The notes: generated by a model from the letters alone, not told the origin. A DNA stretch of 64,000 bases from Acidimicrobiales bacterium (GCA_036378675.1 DASUWA010000001.1:1-64000); one strand, 5' to 3'; positions 28,651 through 38,524 are shown, counted from the first letter of the stretch. A program made the numbers and translations.

Positions 28651-29288
28651 TAGCGATCGACGGCCCGGCGGGATCCGGCAAGTCGACCGTCGCGAAAGCG
28701 GTCGCATCGCGTCTCGGGTTGGACTATCTGGACACGGGCGCGATGTACCGGGCCGTAGCCTTTGCCGCGATCCGCAGGGGCATTGATCCCGATGACGCAG
28801 AAAGGGTTGCGGAGCTTGCGCGCCAGATCGATCTCGAAGTGGGGGAGTCGGTGAAGGTGGACGGAGCCGACGCCACAATCGAGATAAGAAGCCCCGAAGT
28901 GACCCGAGCGGTGAGCGTCGTGGCCGCGAATCCCGCGGTCAGAGCCGAGCTGGTTGCAAGGCAGCGCGAATGGGCGTCCGGGCATGACGGTGGGGTGGTC
29001 GAAGGCCGGGACATCGGGACCGTCGTATTTCCGGAAGCGGACGTGAAGGTGTACCTGACCGCGGACGACACCGAGCGGGCGAGCCGGAGAAGCAAGGAAA
29101 TGCTCGATCTCCAATACGACCAGGTCGCCGCGGATATCGCCCGCCGAGATCATGCCGATTCGACCAGAGCGTCGTCGCCTCTTAGCGTTGCGCCGGACGC
29201 AGTCGTGCTCGACACGACCGGCCTAGGAGTAGATGCCGTGGTGACGACCGTTCTCGAGATGGCAGAAAGAACCCGGCGTGACGGTTGA
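28641..29288 (+). CDS. cmk: Cytidylate kinase
   Basis: The 215-aa kinase phosphorylates CMP and dCMP. Walker A is GPAGSGKSTVAKAVA (residues about 7-21), followed by YLDTGAMYRAVA and GRDIGTVVFPEADVKVYLTAD. Length and motif spacing are normal. ATG 28641 lies inside the end of aroA; starts further upstream would add non-homologous residues. In mycobacteria cmk directly precedes der, whereas here plsC, ispH and a DUF512 gene lie between. Confidence 0.95.
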   Translation: MRVIAIDGPAGSGKSTVAKAVASRLGLDYLDTGAMYRAVAFAAIRRGIDPDDAERVAELARQIDLEVGESVKVDGADATIEIRSPEVTRAVSVVAANPAVRAELVARQREWASGHDGGVVEGRDIGTVVFPEADVKVYLTADDTERASRRSKEMLDLQYDQVAADIARRDHADSTRASSPLSVAPDAVVLDTTGLGVDAVVTTVLEMAERTRRDG

Positions 29289-30003
29289 GCCATTGCGCGA
29301 TCCGAAGCCCGCAAGACCGCTGTCCGCCGACACGCTGCCCGGGTCTTCGTCTTCGCGGATCGCGCTCGCCTGGTACGCGTTCGCCCGGGGCCTGGTCGAG
29401 GTGGTCTGCCGCCTCTACTGGCGAGTGGAGATCCGGGGCAAGGTCAACGTGCCGGCCTCGGGGCCATTCGTGATCGCACCAGTCCACAGGTCGAACATCG
29501 ACACCCTTCTCTCAGGCTGCCTGACCCACAGGCGGATCCGGTTCATGGGCAAGGACAGCCTGTGGAAGTACCAGTGGTCGGGTGCTCTCTTCAGTTCGCT
29601 CGGAGCGTTCCCGGTTCATCGGGGCACACCCGATCGGGAGGCTCTTCGCAAGTGCGAAGCTGCGCTCGCAGGTGGCGAACCGGTCGTGTTGTTCCCCGAG
29701 GGCACCCGCCAGTCCGGGCCGATCGTGCAGCCCCTGTTCGAGGGAGCCGCGTTCGTGGCGGCGCGGGCCGGGGTCCCCATCCTGCCGGTCGGCATAGGCG
29801 GAAGCGAATGGGCGATGCGGAAGGGCAGCAAGCGGATCTCGCCCGTCAAGGTGGTGATGGTCGTCGGCGAGCCGATCCCGGCGCCTGCGCGTTCGGAAGG
29901 CTCACGGGTCTCCCGGCGTGCCGTCGCCGAGGTCTCCCAACGGCTGCACTCCACCTTGCAAGACCTCTTTGACGAGGCTCTCAGAGGCGCAGGCCGGGCC
30001 TAG
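29278..30003 (+). CDS. plsC: 1-acyl-glycerol-3-phosphate acyltransferase family protein
   Basis: The 241-aa protein has the acyltransferase HX4D motif (HRSNID, near residue 70), the FPEGTRQ motif near 140 and the VPILPVGIGG block. It should transfer a fatty acyl group to lysophosphatidic acid at the inner membrane. A hydrophobic segment near residues 27-45 may anchor it. The GTG overlaps the end of cmk by 11 nt. PlsC fused to or next to cmk is common in bacteria. Confidence 0.9.
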   Translation: MTVEPLRDPKPARPLSADTLPGSSSSRIALAWYAFARGLVEVVCRLYWRVEIRGKVNVPASGPFVIAPVHRSNIDTLLSGCLTHRRIRFMGKDSLWKYQWSGALFSSLGAFPVHRGTPDREALRKCEAALAGGEPVVLFPEGTRQSGPIVQPLFEGAAFVAARAGVPILPVGIGGSEWAMRKGSKRISPVKVVMVVGEPIPAPARSEGSRVSRRAVAEVSQRLHSTLQDLFDEALRGAGRA

Positions 30004-30057
30004 GCCTCCGCCTCGGGGACCGTTCCGGGGACTCATGAGCAGTTCCGTAACTCTGGG

Positions 30058-31107
30058 CTAGTGGGTTAGCCCCGCGAGAGCCATAGCAGCCGACATCTCG
30101 CGATCGTCGGGGAGGGGAGTCCCGCCGGCGGTCGGATCGGCCCCGGGCGCCAGTCCGGCGACCGCTGCGGCCGCTGCGAGGTTGCGAACCGAGTCCCGTA
30201 GCTCGCGTGGGAGCGGGAAGTACTCGTCCTCGTCGACGGCCCGTACTTCCTCGACACCCTTCCGGGGTGCGAGCTTGGCGATGATCGCTTCGACAACTTC
30301 CTCCGGAGCCGACGCGCCGGCGATGACGCCTACGGTACCGGAGACATCGTCGGGCAGCTCGTGGGGGCCGTTGACCCGCAGCACGCGGGGACAACCGGCG
30401 GCGATGGCGGTGCGCTCCAGCGCCCGCGTGTTCGACGAGTTCTCCGACCCGATCACCACCACCTCGTCACAGCGGGGGGCGATGGTCTTCAGGGCCTTCT
30501 GGCGGTTGGTCGTCGCAAAGCACAGGTCGGACGTACCCGGCACCCACACATCCGGCCAGCGAGTTCGAGCCGCCTCCAGAAGAGCCTCCCATTCATCTAC
30601 CGCCAAGGTGGTCTGGGCGAGAAAAGCGACCGGACCATCGAAGCTGGGCAGCGCCTCCAACTCTTCAAGGTGCTCTACCCGATGAACCGCGTCTGGAGCG
30701 ACCGCAGTGGTCCCGATCGCTTCCTGGTGACCCTCGTGGCCGACGTAGACGATGGAGTAACCCTTCCCCGACCTGACCTTCACCTCATGGTGGACCTTCT
30801 TCACCAGCGGGCAAACCGCGTTCACGACGGCGCCGCCGCGCTCTCGAGCCGCGGCGACGATCTCGGGAGGGGAACCGTGAGCGGAAAGCATCATCGGTGC
30901 GCCCTGGGGCACCTCGGCCACGTCCTCGACGAAGACAACGCCCATCTCGCGGAACCGGTCGACGACAACCTTGTTGTGGACGATCTCGTGGTAGCAGTAC
31001 ACGGGCGGCTCGAACACCCTCGTCATCCACGCCAGTGATTTGATCGCCATCTCCACGCCGGCGCAGAACCCGCGGGGCGACGCGAGCAGCACCTTCTCCA
31101 CGTTCAC
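30058..31107 (-). CDS. ispH: 4-hydroxy-3-methylbut-2-enyl diphosphate reductase
   Basis: IspH is the last enzyme of the MEP isoprenoid pathway and holds a [4Fe-4S] cluster. The three cluster cysteines are in PRGFCAGVEMAI, NAVCPLVKKVH and GTSDLCFATTNRQ, and the catalytic Glu-Ser-Asn region is GSENSSNTRAL. The last 45 residues are a low-complexity Ala-rich extension. GTG 31107 is chosen because TAGCCT ends 7 nt upstream; an in-frame start at 31137 lies before this promoter. Divergent from the DUF512 gene. Confidence 0.95.
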   Translation of the reverse strand: MNVEKVLLASPRGFCAGVEMAIKSLAWMTRVFEPPVYCYHEIVHNKVVVDRFREMGVVFVEDVAEVPQGAPMMLSAHGSPPEIVAAARERGGAVVNAVCPLVKKVHHEVKVRSGKGYSIVYVGHEGHQEAIGTTAVAPDAVHRVEHLEELEALPSFDGPVAFLAQTTLAVDEWEALLEAARTRWPDVWVPGTSDLCFATTNRQKALKTIAPRCDEVVVIGSENSSNTRALERTAIAAGCPRVLRVNGPHELPDDVSGTVGVIAGASAPEEVVEAIIAKLAPRKGVEEVRAVDEDEYFPLPRELRDSVRNLAAAAAVAGLAPGADPTAGGTPLPDDREMSAAMALAGLTH

Positions 31108-31114
31108 GACCCCC

Positions 31115-31120
31115 AGGCTA
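31115..31120 (-). promoter_or_regulatory. -10 element TAGCCT for ispH
   Basis: Minus-strand TAGCCT ends 7 nt before GTG 31107. Confidence 0.6.
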
Positions 31121-31259
31121 CCGGGCTGCCGGATCACGGCTTACGGCCGGTGTGGGGTTGGGTCCCCGCGCTCCAGAGGAGGCCAGGTCCCGGCCGGCGG
31201 GTCCGCGTGCCGGGTCATTGTGATGGCCGGGCGTGGAACTCACCTATCCTTGAGGGGCC

Positions 31260-32618
31260 ATGTCCATGCCCCGTGTGGTGGCGGTGACCCCTGGGTCGCC
31301 AGCCGCCCGGGCCGGTTTCCAGCCAGGCGACGAGATCGCTGCGATGGAAGGCCAGCTCCCCCGCGACATCATCGAATACCAGCTCATCGCCGACCAGGAC
31401 CGGATCGCGTTCGACGTGCGGCGAGGCGGTCTCGAGTTGTCGCTCGAGGTCGAGCGGAACGGGGCGGAACCGCTCGGGATCGAGGTCGACGCCGCACTCT
31501 TCGACCGGGTGCGAACATGCGACAACCACTGCGAGTTCTGCTTCATCCACCAGCTGCCCAAGGGCATGCGCAAGAGCCTTTACACCCGCGACGACGACTA
31601 TCGCCTGTCGTTCCTGTACGGCAACTTCACGACCCTCACCCGGTTCACCGAGCTCGATCTCGAGAGAGTCGTCACCGAAGGACTGTCCCCGCTGTGGGTG
31701 AGCATTCACGCCACAGATCCCGATGTCAGGGCAAGGATGTTGCGCAATCCTCGCGGTGCCACCAGCCTACGGTGGCTACGAGCTCTGCTCGACAACGGAA
31801 TCGAGATTCACGGACAGATAGTCGTCTGTCCCGGAGTCAACGACGCGGCGATACTCGACGACACGCTCGCCGGTGTCCTCGACCGATACCCGGAGCTGGC
31901 CAGCATCGCTTGCGTCCCTCTCGGAGTGAGCCGTTTCAACAACGAGCCGGCGATGCGGCCGCACACAAAGGACGAAGCCGAACGGGTCGTGGACCTGGTT
32001 GAGAGCTGGCAGGAGACCTTCCTCCTGGCTCTCGGCCGGCGTCTCGTGTACGCCGCCGACGAGTACTACCTGTTGGCCGGCCGCCCCTTTCCCACGATCG
32101 AGACCTACGGCGCGGTTGCTCAGCACGAAAACGGTGTCGGCATGGCCGCAGCCTTCGAAGCTCGGTTCCGAGGGCGTCTCGAGGCTCCCGAGGGCGGACC
32201 GGGCGGCTTCTTCCAGTCGGTCGACGGTGCGCCGGCGGCCGGCTACCGCGCCCCTCGCACCAACGGCCTGAACATTGCCCCGTCGAAGGAGGCGCCGGTC
32301 ACCGTGGTCACCGGTGTTTACGGAGCCCGCGTGCTCGCGCCGTTGATAGCCGAAGTAGCGCCGGACGCCGAGGTGATGGCGATCACGAACTCCTTCTTCG
32401 GGGGCAACACCGGCGTCGCCGGCCTTCTAACCGGGTCAGACCTCACCGTGGCCCTCAGCAACGCGCCGATCGGTCGCCGCTACCTCCTGCCAGACGTATG
32501 CCTGTCGAGCGGGCGTTTCCTCGACGGCATCGCGCTGACTGATCTTCCCCGTCACGTCGAGGTCGTTGCATCCGACGGGGCGGCCTTGCGCGCCGCGCTC
32601 GTCGGAAGCTCCAAATGA
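31260..32618 (+). CDS. DUF512 family protein: PDZ plus radical-SAM-like Fe-S protein
   Basis: The 452-aa protein opens with a PDZ-like domain (VAVTPGSPAARAGFQPGDEI), has a cysteine cluster CDNHCEFC near residue 82-89 in a TIM-barrel region, and ends in the DUF512 domain (VTGVYGARVLAPLI, NSFFGGNTGVAGLLTG). The family is known next to der in many Gram-positive bacteria and cyanobacteria, and its reaction is unknown. The adjacent der suggests a ribosome- or RNA-related role. TATCCT ends 9 nt before ATG 31260, and GAGGGG between them could serve as ribosome binding site. It overlaps der by ATGA. Confidence 0.88.
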   Translation: MSMPRVVAVTPGSPAARAGFQPGDEIAAMEGQLPRDIIEYQLIADQDRIAFDVRRGGLELSLEVERNGAEPLGIEVDAALFDRVRTCDNHCEFCFIHQLPKGMRKSLYTRDDDYRLSFLYGNFTTLTRFTELDLERVVTEGLSPLWVSIHATDPDVRARMLRNPRGATSLRWLRALLDNGIEIHGQIVVCPGVNDAAILDDTLAGVLDRYPELASIACVPLGVSRFNNEPAMRPHTKDEAERVVDLVESWQETFLLALGRRLVYAADEYYLLAGRPFPTIETYGAVAQHENGVGMAAAFEARFRGRLEAPEGGPGGFFQSVDGAPAAGYRAPRTNGLNIAPSKEAPVTVVTGVYGARVLAPLIAEVAPDAEVMAITNSFFGGNTGVAGLLTGSDLTVALSNAPIGRRYLLPDVCLSSGRFLDGIALTDLPRHVEVVASDGAALRAALVGSSK

Positions 32619-33946
32619 AAAAGGACTCCGGGTCGGCGACTACCGCTGTCTCCACACGGCCGGTCGTCGCAGTGGTCGGGAGGCCGAACGTCGGAAAGAG
32701 CACCCTGGTCAACAGGATCGTCGGTCGTCGCGAGGCGATCGTGGAAGAGCAGCCCGGTGTAACCCGCGATCGGAAGTTTCTCGATGCCGAATGGGCGGGA
32801 AGAGAGTTCACCGTCGCCGACACGGGCGGTTGGCTGGCGGCAGGCAGCACGCTCGACGCGCAGGTGAGTGCTCAGAGCGAGCGGGCGGTGAAGGATGCCG
32901 ATGTGGTTGTTTTCGTCATCGACACATCAGTGGGCATCACTGACGAGGATGCGAAGGTCGCAGAACTGCTTCGACGGACGGGGCGACCGGTTGTCGTCGT
33001 TGCCAACAAGGTGGACGGCGAGAGCCGCGACGCCGACGCGTGGGTATTTGCAAGGCTCGGACTCGGGGACCCAATTCCGGTCAGCGCGATTCACGGCAGA
33101 GGGACAGGGGACATGCTGGACGCGGTGGTGGCTCTTTTTCCTCAGCCACGTGCGCAGCCGGAGGACGAGCCGGCCACGAATGCGCCGTCGGTCGCGATCG
33201 TCGGCCGACCTAACGTCGGCAAGTCGACTCTGTTCAACCGGCTCATCGGCGACGAGCGCTCAGTGGTTCATGACGTTCCCGGAACGACCCGTGACTCGGT
33301 TGACACGCTCGTATCAACGCCTGATGGCGACATCCGCTTCATCGACACGGCCGGCATGCGCCGGCGAGCCAAGGAAGCCGAGGGTGCGGAGTACTACTCA
33401 CTGGTGCGCGCGTTGCAAGCCTTGGACCGGGCCCAGGTTGCGCTGTTGGTGATCGACGCTACCGACGGTGTTACCAAGCAGGACCAGCGCCTGGCCGAAC
33501 GCGTGGACGCTTCCGGCAGCCCGATCGTCATCCTCCTCAACAAGTGGGAGTTGCTCGACTCAGAGCGGCGCACAGAGGTCACCTCAGAGGTCGAGGACCG
33601 GCTTGGGTTCCTTTCCTACGCCCCGGTGCTGAAGATCAGCGCTCGCACCGGTCTGGGCGTCCACAAACTCCTTCCGGCGCTGCTCGACGCCATGGATGCT
33701 TCGGGAAAGCGGGTGCCGACAGCCGAGCTGAACCGGGTGATCGCGCTCGCACAGTCGGCGCACCGGTCACCCGGAGGCCGGATCCTGTACGCGACCCAGG
33801 GCGGGACAGACCCTCCCACCTTCACCCTCTTTGCCACCAAATCGGTGCCGGCTCCCTACCTGCGCTACCTGGAACGGCGCCTCAGAGAGCACTTTGCATT
33901 CGGTGCTACGCCGATCGTTTTCAGGGTTCGGCGTCGCGCGAGTTAG
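32615..33946 (+). CDS. der: Ribosome biogenesis GTPase Der
   Basis: Der has two tandem G domains and acts in 50S assembly. G1 motifs are GRPNVGKSTLVNRIVG and GRPNVGKSTLFNRLIG (near residues 22 and 196), with DTGG and DTAG G3 motifs, NKVD and NKWE G4 motifs, and a C-terminal KH-like domain (LYATQGGTDPPTFTLFA). The 443-aa length is normal. ATG 32615 overlaps the DUF512 stop. Confidence 0.96.
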   Translation: MKKDSGSATTAVSTRPVVAVVGRPNVGKSTLVNRIVGRREAIVEEQPGVTRDRKFLDAEWAGREFTVADTGGWLAAGSTLDAQVSAQSERAVKDADVVVFVIDTSVGITDEDAKVAELLRRTGRPVVVVANKVDGESRDADAWVFARLGLGDPIPVSAIHGRGTGDMLDAVVALFPQPRAQPEDEPATNAPSVAIVGRPNVGKSTLFNRLIGDERSVVHDVPGTTRDSVDTLVSTPDGDIRFIDTAGMRRRAKEAEGAEYYSLVRALQALDRAQVALLVIDATDGVTKQDQRLAERVDASGSPIVILLNKWELLDSERRTEVTSEVEDRLGFLSYAPVLKISARTGLGVHKLLPALLDAMDASGKRVPTAELNRVIALAQSAHRSPGGRILYATQGGTDPPTFTLFATKSVPAPYLRYLERRLREHFAFGATPIVFRVRRRAS

Positions 33947-33993
33947 CCCCAGGAACTTAACACCGCATTGAAATAGCAGGGACGTCCTTCGGA

Positions 33994-33999
33994 TAGCGT
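33994..33999 (+). promoter_or_regulatory. -10 element TAGCGT for the PP2C phosphatase
   Basis: TAGCGT ends 7 nt before ATG 34007, which selects that start over TTG 34001. Confidence 0.6.
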
Positions 34000-34006
34000 T
34001 TTGGGC

Positions 34007-35098
34007 ATGTTCACGCAGCCGTGGCTGGCCGCGGCGGCGGTGTTTTGTGCGATAGCCGCCGCGCTTTGGGGGCGGGCAGCGGCCCGCCTGGCGCGCGCGG
34101 CGCGCCGAATCGAGGCCGAGACGGCGTCATCTTCCCACGGCCGCGACGCGGCCGAGCTGGCCCGCTCGGCGTTCGACAAGGACCTCCACACCGCGATCCT
34201 GTACTCGATCCTGACCGTCGCCCTGGCGGTGGCATCCTGGTCGCGTTCGGTCTGGTACGAGCTGCCGTTGTTGGCGGTGAGCATCCCGGTTGTTGTGTCG
34301 ATTCGTTACGCGCCGCGCTTTTTCGACGAGGCCCGACTCGCGGAGAACAGGGCGATGCTGGAGCGCCGCGCGGAGGAGGTACTTGCCCAGGAGCAGCTCG
34401 CCCCACGTCGATGGGCGGACCGGTTGGCGCCCGAAAGCCTTCCGCACATCGAGGGTTTCGATCTAGGGCGGGTGTACGAGCCGGGAACCGGGATGATGGC
34501 CGGGGACTTCTACGACGTGTTCGTTACCGGCCCCGGACGAATGGCTGTTGTGATCGGCGACGTTGCGGGGCACGGGATCGAACCGTCGATCACCGCCTTC
34601 CAGGTGAAGTACCTGTTGCGTACGTTCCTGCGGCAGTACCGCGACCCGGCGCAGGCCCTGGAAGAGCTGAACAAGTTGATGTCGACGGGGAGCAGGCCGG
34701 AGGATCTGGTGTCGGTGTGTGTCGTCGTCTTCGACAGCGATGCCGGCACGTTGCGGCATGCTTCGGCGGGGCATCCGCCTGCGTGGCTGTGGCAGGACTC
34801 CGAGATGCGTTCGCTACGGGCGACGGGGCCGCTTCTGACGCTCGACCCGATCGCCGGGTACTACTCGAGGGAACTGCCGTTGACGAGCGGCGACCTCCTC
34901 GTGCTTTACACCGACGGTCTAGCCGAGGCGCGCTCGGGCGGCCAAGTGTTCGGCGAGGACCGGATCGCCGCGCTCATCCGGCGCGACCCTGGACAGGACA
35001 CGACCATCCTCTGCAAGTCGCTTCTCGAAGCGGCCCGCGACTTCGCATCCGAGCCGCTGAGCGACGATGTGGCGATCCTGGCGGTGCGCCGGATCTAG
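34007..35098 (+). CDS. Membrane-anchored PP2C/SpoIIE-type phosphatase
   Basis: The 363-aa protein has one hydrophobic segment at residues about 6-24 and a second hydrophobic region at about 62-100, then a PP2C-SIG domain: GTGMMAGDFYDVF, VVIGDVAGHGIEPS, YTDGLAEARS and LSDDVAILAVRR supply the metal-binding acidic residues. Such phosphatases dephosphorylate anti-sigma-factor antagonists in partner-switching systems. No anti-sigma gene is adjacent, so the partner is elsewhere. The gene is monocistronic by its own promoter and a 30-nt gap to the next promoter-bearing gene. Confidence 0.88.
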   Translation: MFTQPWLAAAAVFCAIAAALWGRAAARLARAARRIEAETASSSHGRDAAELARSAFDKDLHTAILYSILTVALAVASWSRSVWYELPLLAVSIPVVVSIRYAPRFFDEARLAENRAMLERRAEEVLAQEQLAPRRWADRLAPESLPHIEGFDLGRVYEPGTGMMAGDFYDVFVTGPGRMAVVIGDVAGHGIEPSITAFQVKYLLRTFLRQYRDPAQALEELNKLMSTGSRPEDLVSVCVVVFDSDAGTLRHASAGHPPAWLWQDSEMRSLRATGPLLTLDPIAGYYSRELPLTSGDLLVLYTDGLAEARSGGQVFGEDRIAALIRRDPGQDTTILCKSLLEAARDFASEPLSDDVAILAVRRI

Positions 35099-35115
35099 AT
35101 TTTTTCAAGCGGCGG

Positions 35116-35121
35116 TACCTT
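35116..35121 (+). promoter_or_regulatory. -10 element TACCTT for the zinc-ribbon protein
   Basis: TACCTT ends 7 nt before GTG 35129. Confidence 0.55.
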
Positions 35122-35128
35122 TGAACCG

Positions 35129-35329
35129 GTGCCTTGGTGCGACGACTGCAGCAAGTTCTGGAACGACGAGACCCTGGGCGAAGAACGGATATGTCCGAGT
35201 TGTGGCCGGGTCCTCGTCGCCCCCCGCAAGGGGGTCCCATGGCACTTCAAGCTGATGCTGGCAGCCTTGGCCGTGTACATGGTGTACCGGATCTACTGGC
35301 TCATCGAGTGGCTTCCCAAGCACATCTAA
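35129..35329 (+). CDS. Small zinc-ribbon membrane protein
   Basis: The 66-aa protein has a zinc-ribbon CDDC...CPSC at residues 4-25 followed by a basic linker and one hydrophobic helix (about residues 41-60, LMLAALAVYMVYRIYWLIEWL). Proteins of this shape are common and unnamed in actinobacteria. The leaderless GTG start is supported by the upstream hexamer. A role cannot be assigned. It precedes the tRNA-Pro gene by 22 nt. Confidence 0.75.
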   Translation: MPWCDDCSKFWNDETLGEERICPSCGRVLVAPRKGVPWHFKLMLAALAVYMVYRIYWLIEWLPKHI

Positions 35330-35351
35330 CGGACTAGGGTCGTAGTCCCAC

Positions 35352-35425
35352 CGGGCGGTGGCGCAGTTTGGTAGCGCACCAGACTGGGGGTCTGGGGGCC
35401 GCGGGTTCAAGTCCCGCCCGCCCGA
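35352..35425 (+). tRNA. tRNA-Pro (anticodon GGG)
   Basis: The 74-nt cloverleaf folds with acceptor CGGGCGG/CCGCCCG, D stem GCGC/GCGC, anticodon stem CCAGA/TCTGG with loop CTGGGGG (anticodon GGG), a 5-nt variable loop and T stem GCGGG/CCCGC around TTCAAGT. Discriminator base A at 35425. CCA is not encoded. Confidence 0.96.
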
Positions 35426-35512
35426 CAGGAATGGCCCCGGGGCGCGATCCCCGGGGCCGACTGTTGCGAGGTCAACTGCCGCGAGGCCGCCTCCTCCTGG
35501 CAGAATGGAGAC

Positions 35513-35830
35513 GTGATTACCGACGACGAACGTGCTCAGCGCCTCGCCAATCTCAATGAGCTGATGGACCTCATGCGCCCGGCCGTCCAATCCGACGGTG
35601 GCGACCTGGTGCTGGTGAGCGCTGACGTCGAGTCCGGCGTCGTCGAAGTGCAGCTGCAGGGCTCATGCTCCTCATGCGCAATCAGCAGCACGACGCTTCA
35701 GGCCGGAGTGGAGCGGATTCTGAAAGAGCGTCTCGACTGGGTCACCGAAGTGATCGGGGGCGTGGACGAGGACATCGACTGGGAGACCTCGGCCGCGATG
35801 GGCCGCGGCGGGTACACCCCGGCCTGGTAG
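35513..35830 (+). CDS. NifU C-terminal domain (Nfu-type) iron-sulfur scaffold protein
   Basis: The 105-aa protein is the Nfu domain alone: RPAVQSDGGDLVLV near the start and GSCSSCAISSTTL with the CxxC pair that binds a [4Fe-4S] cluster for delivery to target enzymes. IspH, KorB and DUF512 in this window need such clusters. GTG 35513 has GGAG 3-6 nt upstream. The family length is usual for a stand-alone Nfu. Confidence 0.9.
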   Translation: MITDDERAQRLANLNELMDLMRPAVQSDGGDLVLVSADVESGVVEVQLQGSCSSCAISSTTLQAGVERILKERLDWVTEVIGGVDEDIDWETSAAMGRGGYTPAW

Positions 35831-35837
35831 CCACCGA

Positions 35838-36185
35838 GTGGCGACGGCCGCCGGCCCCCGGCGCAATCGCTTCGTCCCCGGAGTCATCGCTCTCGCCGCT
35901 CTTTTGGCCATAGGGATCATCTTCGGCGCCGGCGCCGACCTGACCCATCCAAGTCCGCACTCACTTAGCGGCCGTGATATCTCATCTCAGATCGAGCTCG
36001 GCATCCAGACCGAGAAAGGGCTCACCAACCTGCCCACGGTCACCTGCCCGTCGTCCGAACCGGTGAAGGCCGGGCTCAGCTTCGAATGCTCCGTCACCGG
36101 CCTCCCTAGGGCGGGAGCATCGAACGTCGAAGTAACCGAAATGGACGGCAGGGGACATTTGCGCTGGCAGCTCGTCTCTCCCTGA
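35838..36185 (+). CDS. DUF4333-like secreted or membrane-anchored protein
   Basis: The 115-aa protein has a basic N-terminus, one hydrophobic segment (residues about 13-33) and a small extracytoplasmic domain with two cysteines (TCPSS...ECSVTG), like the actinobacterial DUF4333 domain. The cysteines probably form a disulfide outside the cell. The function is unknown. GTG 35838 lies 7 nt after the nfu stop, so the two are probably co-transcribed. It converges on the MerR gene. Confidence 0.65.
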   Translation: MATAAGPRRNRFVPGVIALAALLAIGIIFGAGADLTHPSPHSLSGRDISSQIELGIQTEKGLTNLPTVTCPSSEPVKAGLSFECSVTGLPRAGASNVEVTEMDGRGHLRWQLVSP

Positions 36186-36230
36186 CCGCCGCTTCCGTCG
36201 CCTCCGCCGCTTCGGTCGCTGACGAGCCGG

Positions 36231-36725
36231 TCAGACCTTGACCGTGCCGCTGATCTCTGTCAGCAACCGGCTGACGCGGGTTCTCGACGTTTCGAGCTCG
36301 GCGCGGAAGTCATGCAAAGCAGCGAGCTTGGCGTCGACGGTTCGCATGAGCTCTTCGCGGACCTCGAGCGCCTGGCGCAGAAGGTCCCGACGTCGTGGCG
36401 ACCCTTCCGACGCTGCGTGGTACTGCTCCTTTATCGCGGCGAGCCGATCGTCGCTGTCGAGGATGACCCTGATCTCGTCGAGGTTGAACCCGAGGAGAGA
36501 CTGCAGATCTCGGATGCGCCGGACCCTGTCCAAGTCGGACGGTGCGTAGCGGCGCATCCCTCCGGGGGTGCGCCCGGTCGGCTTCAGCAGACCGATCTGC
36601 TGGTAGTAACGAAGCGCTCGCTCGGAAACGCCGCATTCCGCCGCGGCGCGGCTGATGCCCAGCATTTCGATGTCGGGAATCGCCGCATCGGGTGTGGCGA
36701 CCTTGGGCCTCCGTGAAGAAGTCAA
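36231..36725 (-). CDS. MerR family transcriptional regulator
   Basis: The 164-aa protein has a MerR winged helix-turn-helix at residues about 22-90 ([24 protein letters not shown], then [15 protein letters not shown]) and a C-terminal coiled coil for dimerisation. No metal-binding cysteines are seen in the C-terminus, so an organic effector or none is likely. The TTG start overlaps the stop of the MFS gene (TTGA), so the regulator is the second gene of that operon and probably controls it. Confidence 0.88.
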   Translation of the reverse strand: MTSSRRPKVATPDAAIPDIEMLGISRAAAECGVSERALRYYQQIGLLKPTGRTPGGMRRYAPSDLDRVRRIRDLQSLLGFNLDEIRVILDSDDRLAAIKEQYHAASEGSPRRRDLLRQALEVREELMRTVDAKLAALHDFRAELETSRTRVSRLLTEISGTVKV

Positions 36726-38524
36726 TCCGATGCTCCTTCAAGAGCTGCGCTGTTGAAAGCCTCCACCTCAACGCTCGCCGCGGCCACCTCGCCTGCGCCG
36801 GCGAGTCCCTCTCCTATCTCCGCCGACAACGTCTCACGCTGGTGCACGTATTGCGCCCCGCGCAGGACCGACGCCACCGCAGCGACCAGGGTGACCGCCG
36901 CCGCGAAGTAGAGCGCGAGATGCAGACCGTGAGCGAACGGGGAAGAGATCAATCGCGGGAAGAACTCACGGCCGGTGAGGTACGCGGCCTTCGAATGGGG
37001 GAGAGCGGTCAGAACGCCCGTGTGACCGAGCTCGATCTGAACCGCGTTGTACCCCAGAAAGGCGGAGAACAGGGCGCCGATCGGCGGAAGCGACGCCACC
37101 GACCGGGCGGCACCGGCTGGCACTCCCTGGGCCACCAGCCCGCTGTACAGATGCGAGGGAAGGCTGGCGGCCAGTCCGAGCGTGATGACCGTGAAGAACG
37201 CTCCCATCGACAGGACGTTCGCCGAGTTCTGGAAGGTGGTCAGCATTCCAGCTCCCACACCGCGTTGGCTCGCCGGGAGACTGTTCATCACCGCCGCCTG
37301 GTTCGGAGAAAAGAACATCCCGGCACCCAGAGCCCAAACGAGGATCAGAACCGCAAATGCGAGGTAGGAAAAGTTGATCGGGAGCAGGTTCATCAGGATG
37401 AAGGCAAGTCCGCTGATCGCGAGCCCCGCGGTCGCGAACGGTCGTGCCCCGAAGCGATCCGAGAGCACTCCTGATATCGGGCCGGATGCGAGAAAGCCGA
37501 CGGTCATCGGGATCATGTAGATGCCCGCCCACAAGGGAGTCTGGTCGAAGCTGTAGCCGTGGAGCGGCAGCCAGATGCCCTGTAGCCAGATGATCAGGAC
37601 GAACTGAAGCCCGCCTCTGCCCATGGCGCCGAACGCCCCCGCGACCGAGCCGGCGGTGAACGCACGGATCCGGAACAGATGGAGCCTGAACATCGGCTCC
37701 GGAACCCTGAACTCTATGAAGACGAAGAGCACCAGCAGGACGATTCCCGCCGCGATCGTCGCGTCGACGAAGGGATTGGTCCAGCCCATGGTGTGGTGGC
37801 CGTAGGGCTGGATGGAGTACACGATTCCGACGAGCAGGAGAATCAACCCCAACGCGAATGTGATGTTCCCGGCCCAGTCGATACGCGAGGGGGTGCGAAC
37901 CCCGTTGTCGTGCAGCTTCAGGTAGGCCCAGATGGTCGCAAACAGCCCGACCGGGACGGACACCAGAAATACGAGCCGCCACTCGACTGGGGCTAGGAGG
38001 CCCCCGAGGATCAACCCGATAAAAGATCCGCTCACGGCAGCGACGCCGTTGATGCCCATCGCCATCCCGCGCTCGTTGGGTGGGAACGCATCAGTGAGGA
38101 TCGCGCTCGAGTTCGCGAAGAGCAGGGCCCCACCTACTCCTTGAAACACCCGCATGACGATCAGCCAGATCGCCGCGACGGTGCCGGTCATCCACGTGAC
38201 GGACAGGAGTATCGAAAAGAAGGTGAAGACCGCGAAGCCGAGGTTGTACATCCGGACCCGGCCGAACATGTCGCCGATACGCCCGAAGCTCACCACCAGG
38301 ACCGCGGTGACGAGCAGGAAACCCATCAGCATCCAAAGGAGGTACGAGGTGTTGGCGGGTCCCAGCGGGTCGAGGTGGATTCCCTGGAAGATGTTCGGGA
38401 GCGAGATCAGCAGGATCGACTGGTTGATCGTCACCATCAACACGCCGAGCGTCGTGTTCGACAGGGCGATCCACTTGTAGCGCGGGTTCTGCTCAGCCCG
38501 CGGGGGGGACCGGTCTGCCATCAT
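36722..38524 (-). CDS. MFS transporter, DHA2-like (14-helix) drug exporter family
   Basis: The 600-aa integral membrane protein has about 14 hydrophobic helices and MFS family features: the motif-A-like loop [13 protein letters not shown] near residue 82 and a later [17 protein letters not shown]. Proteins of this type export drugs or lipids with proton antiport. A MerR regulator follows in the same operon. TAACCT ends 5 nt before ATG 38524 (8 nt before the next ATG). The C-terminal 40 residues are polar and cytoplasmic. The substrate cannot be read. Confidence 0.9.
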   Translation of the reverse strand: MMADRSPPRAEQNPRYKWIALSNTTLGVLMVTINQSILLISLPNIFQGIHLDPLGPANTSYLLWMLMGFLLVTAVLVVSFGRIGDMFGRVRMYNLGFAVFTFFSILLSVTWMTGTVAAIWLIVMRVFQGVGGALLFANSSAILTDAFPPNERGMAMGINGVAAVSGSFIGLILGGLLAPVEWRLVFLVSVPVGLFATIWAYLKLHDNGVRTPSRIDWAGNITFALGLILLLVGIVYSIQPYGHHTMGWTNPFVDATIAAGIVLLVLFVFIEFRVPEPMFRLHLFRIRAFTAGSVAGAFGAMGRGGLQFVLIIWLQGIWLPLHGYSFDQTPLWAGIYMIPMTVGFLASGPISGVLSDRFGARPFATAGLAISGLAFILMNLLPINFSYLAFAVLILVWALGAGMFFSPNQAAVMNSLPASQRGVGAGMLTTFQNSANVLSMGAFFTVITLGLAASLPSHLYSGLVAQGVPAGAARSVASLPPIGALFSAFLGYNAVQIELGHTGVLTALPHSKAAYLTGREFFPRLISSPFAHGLHLALYFAAAVTLVAAVASVLRGAQYVHQRETLSAEIGEGLAGAGEVAAASVEVEAFNSAALEGASD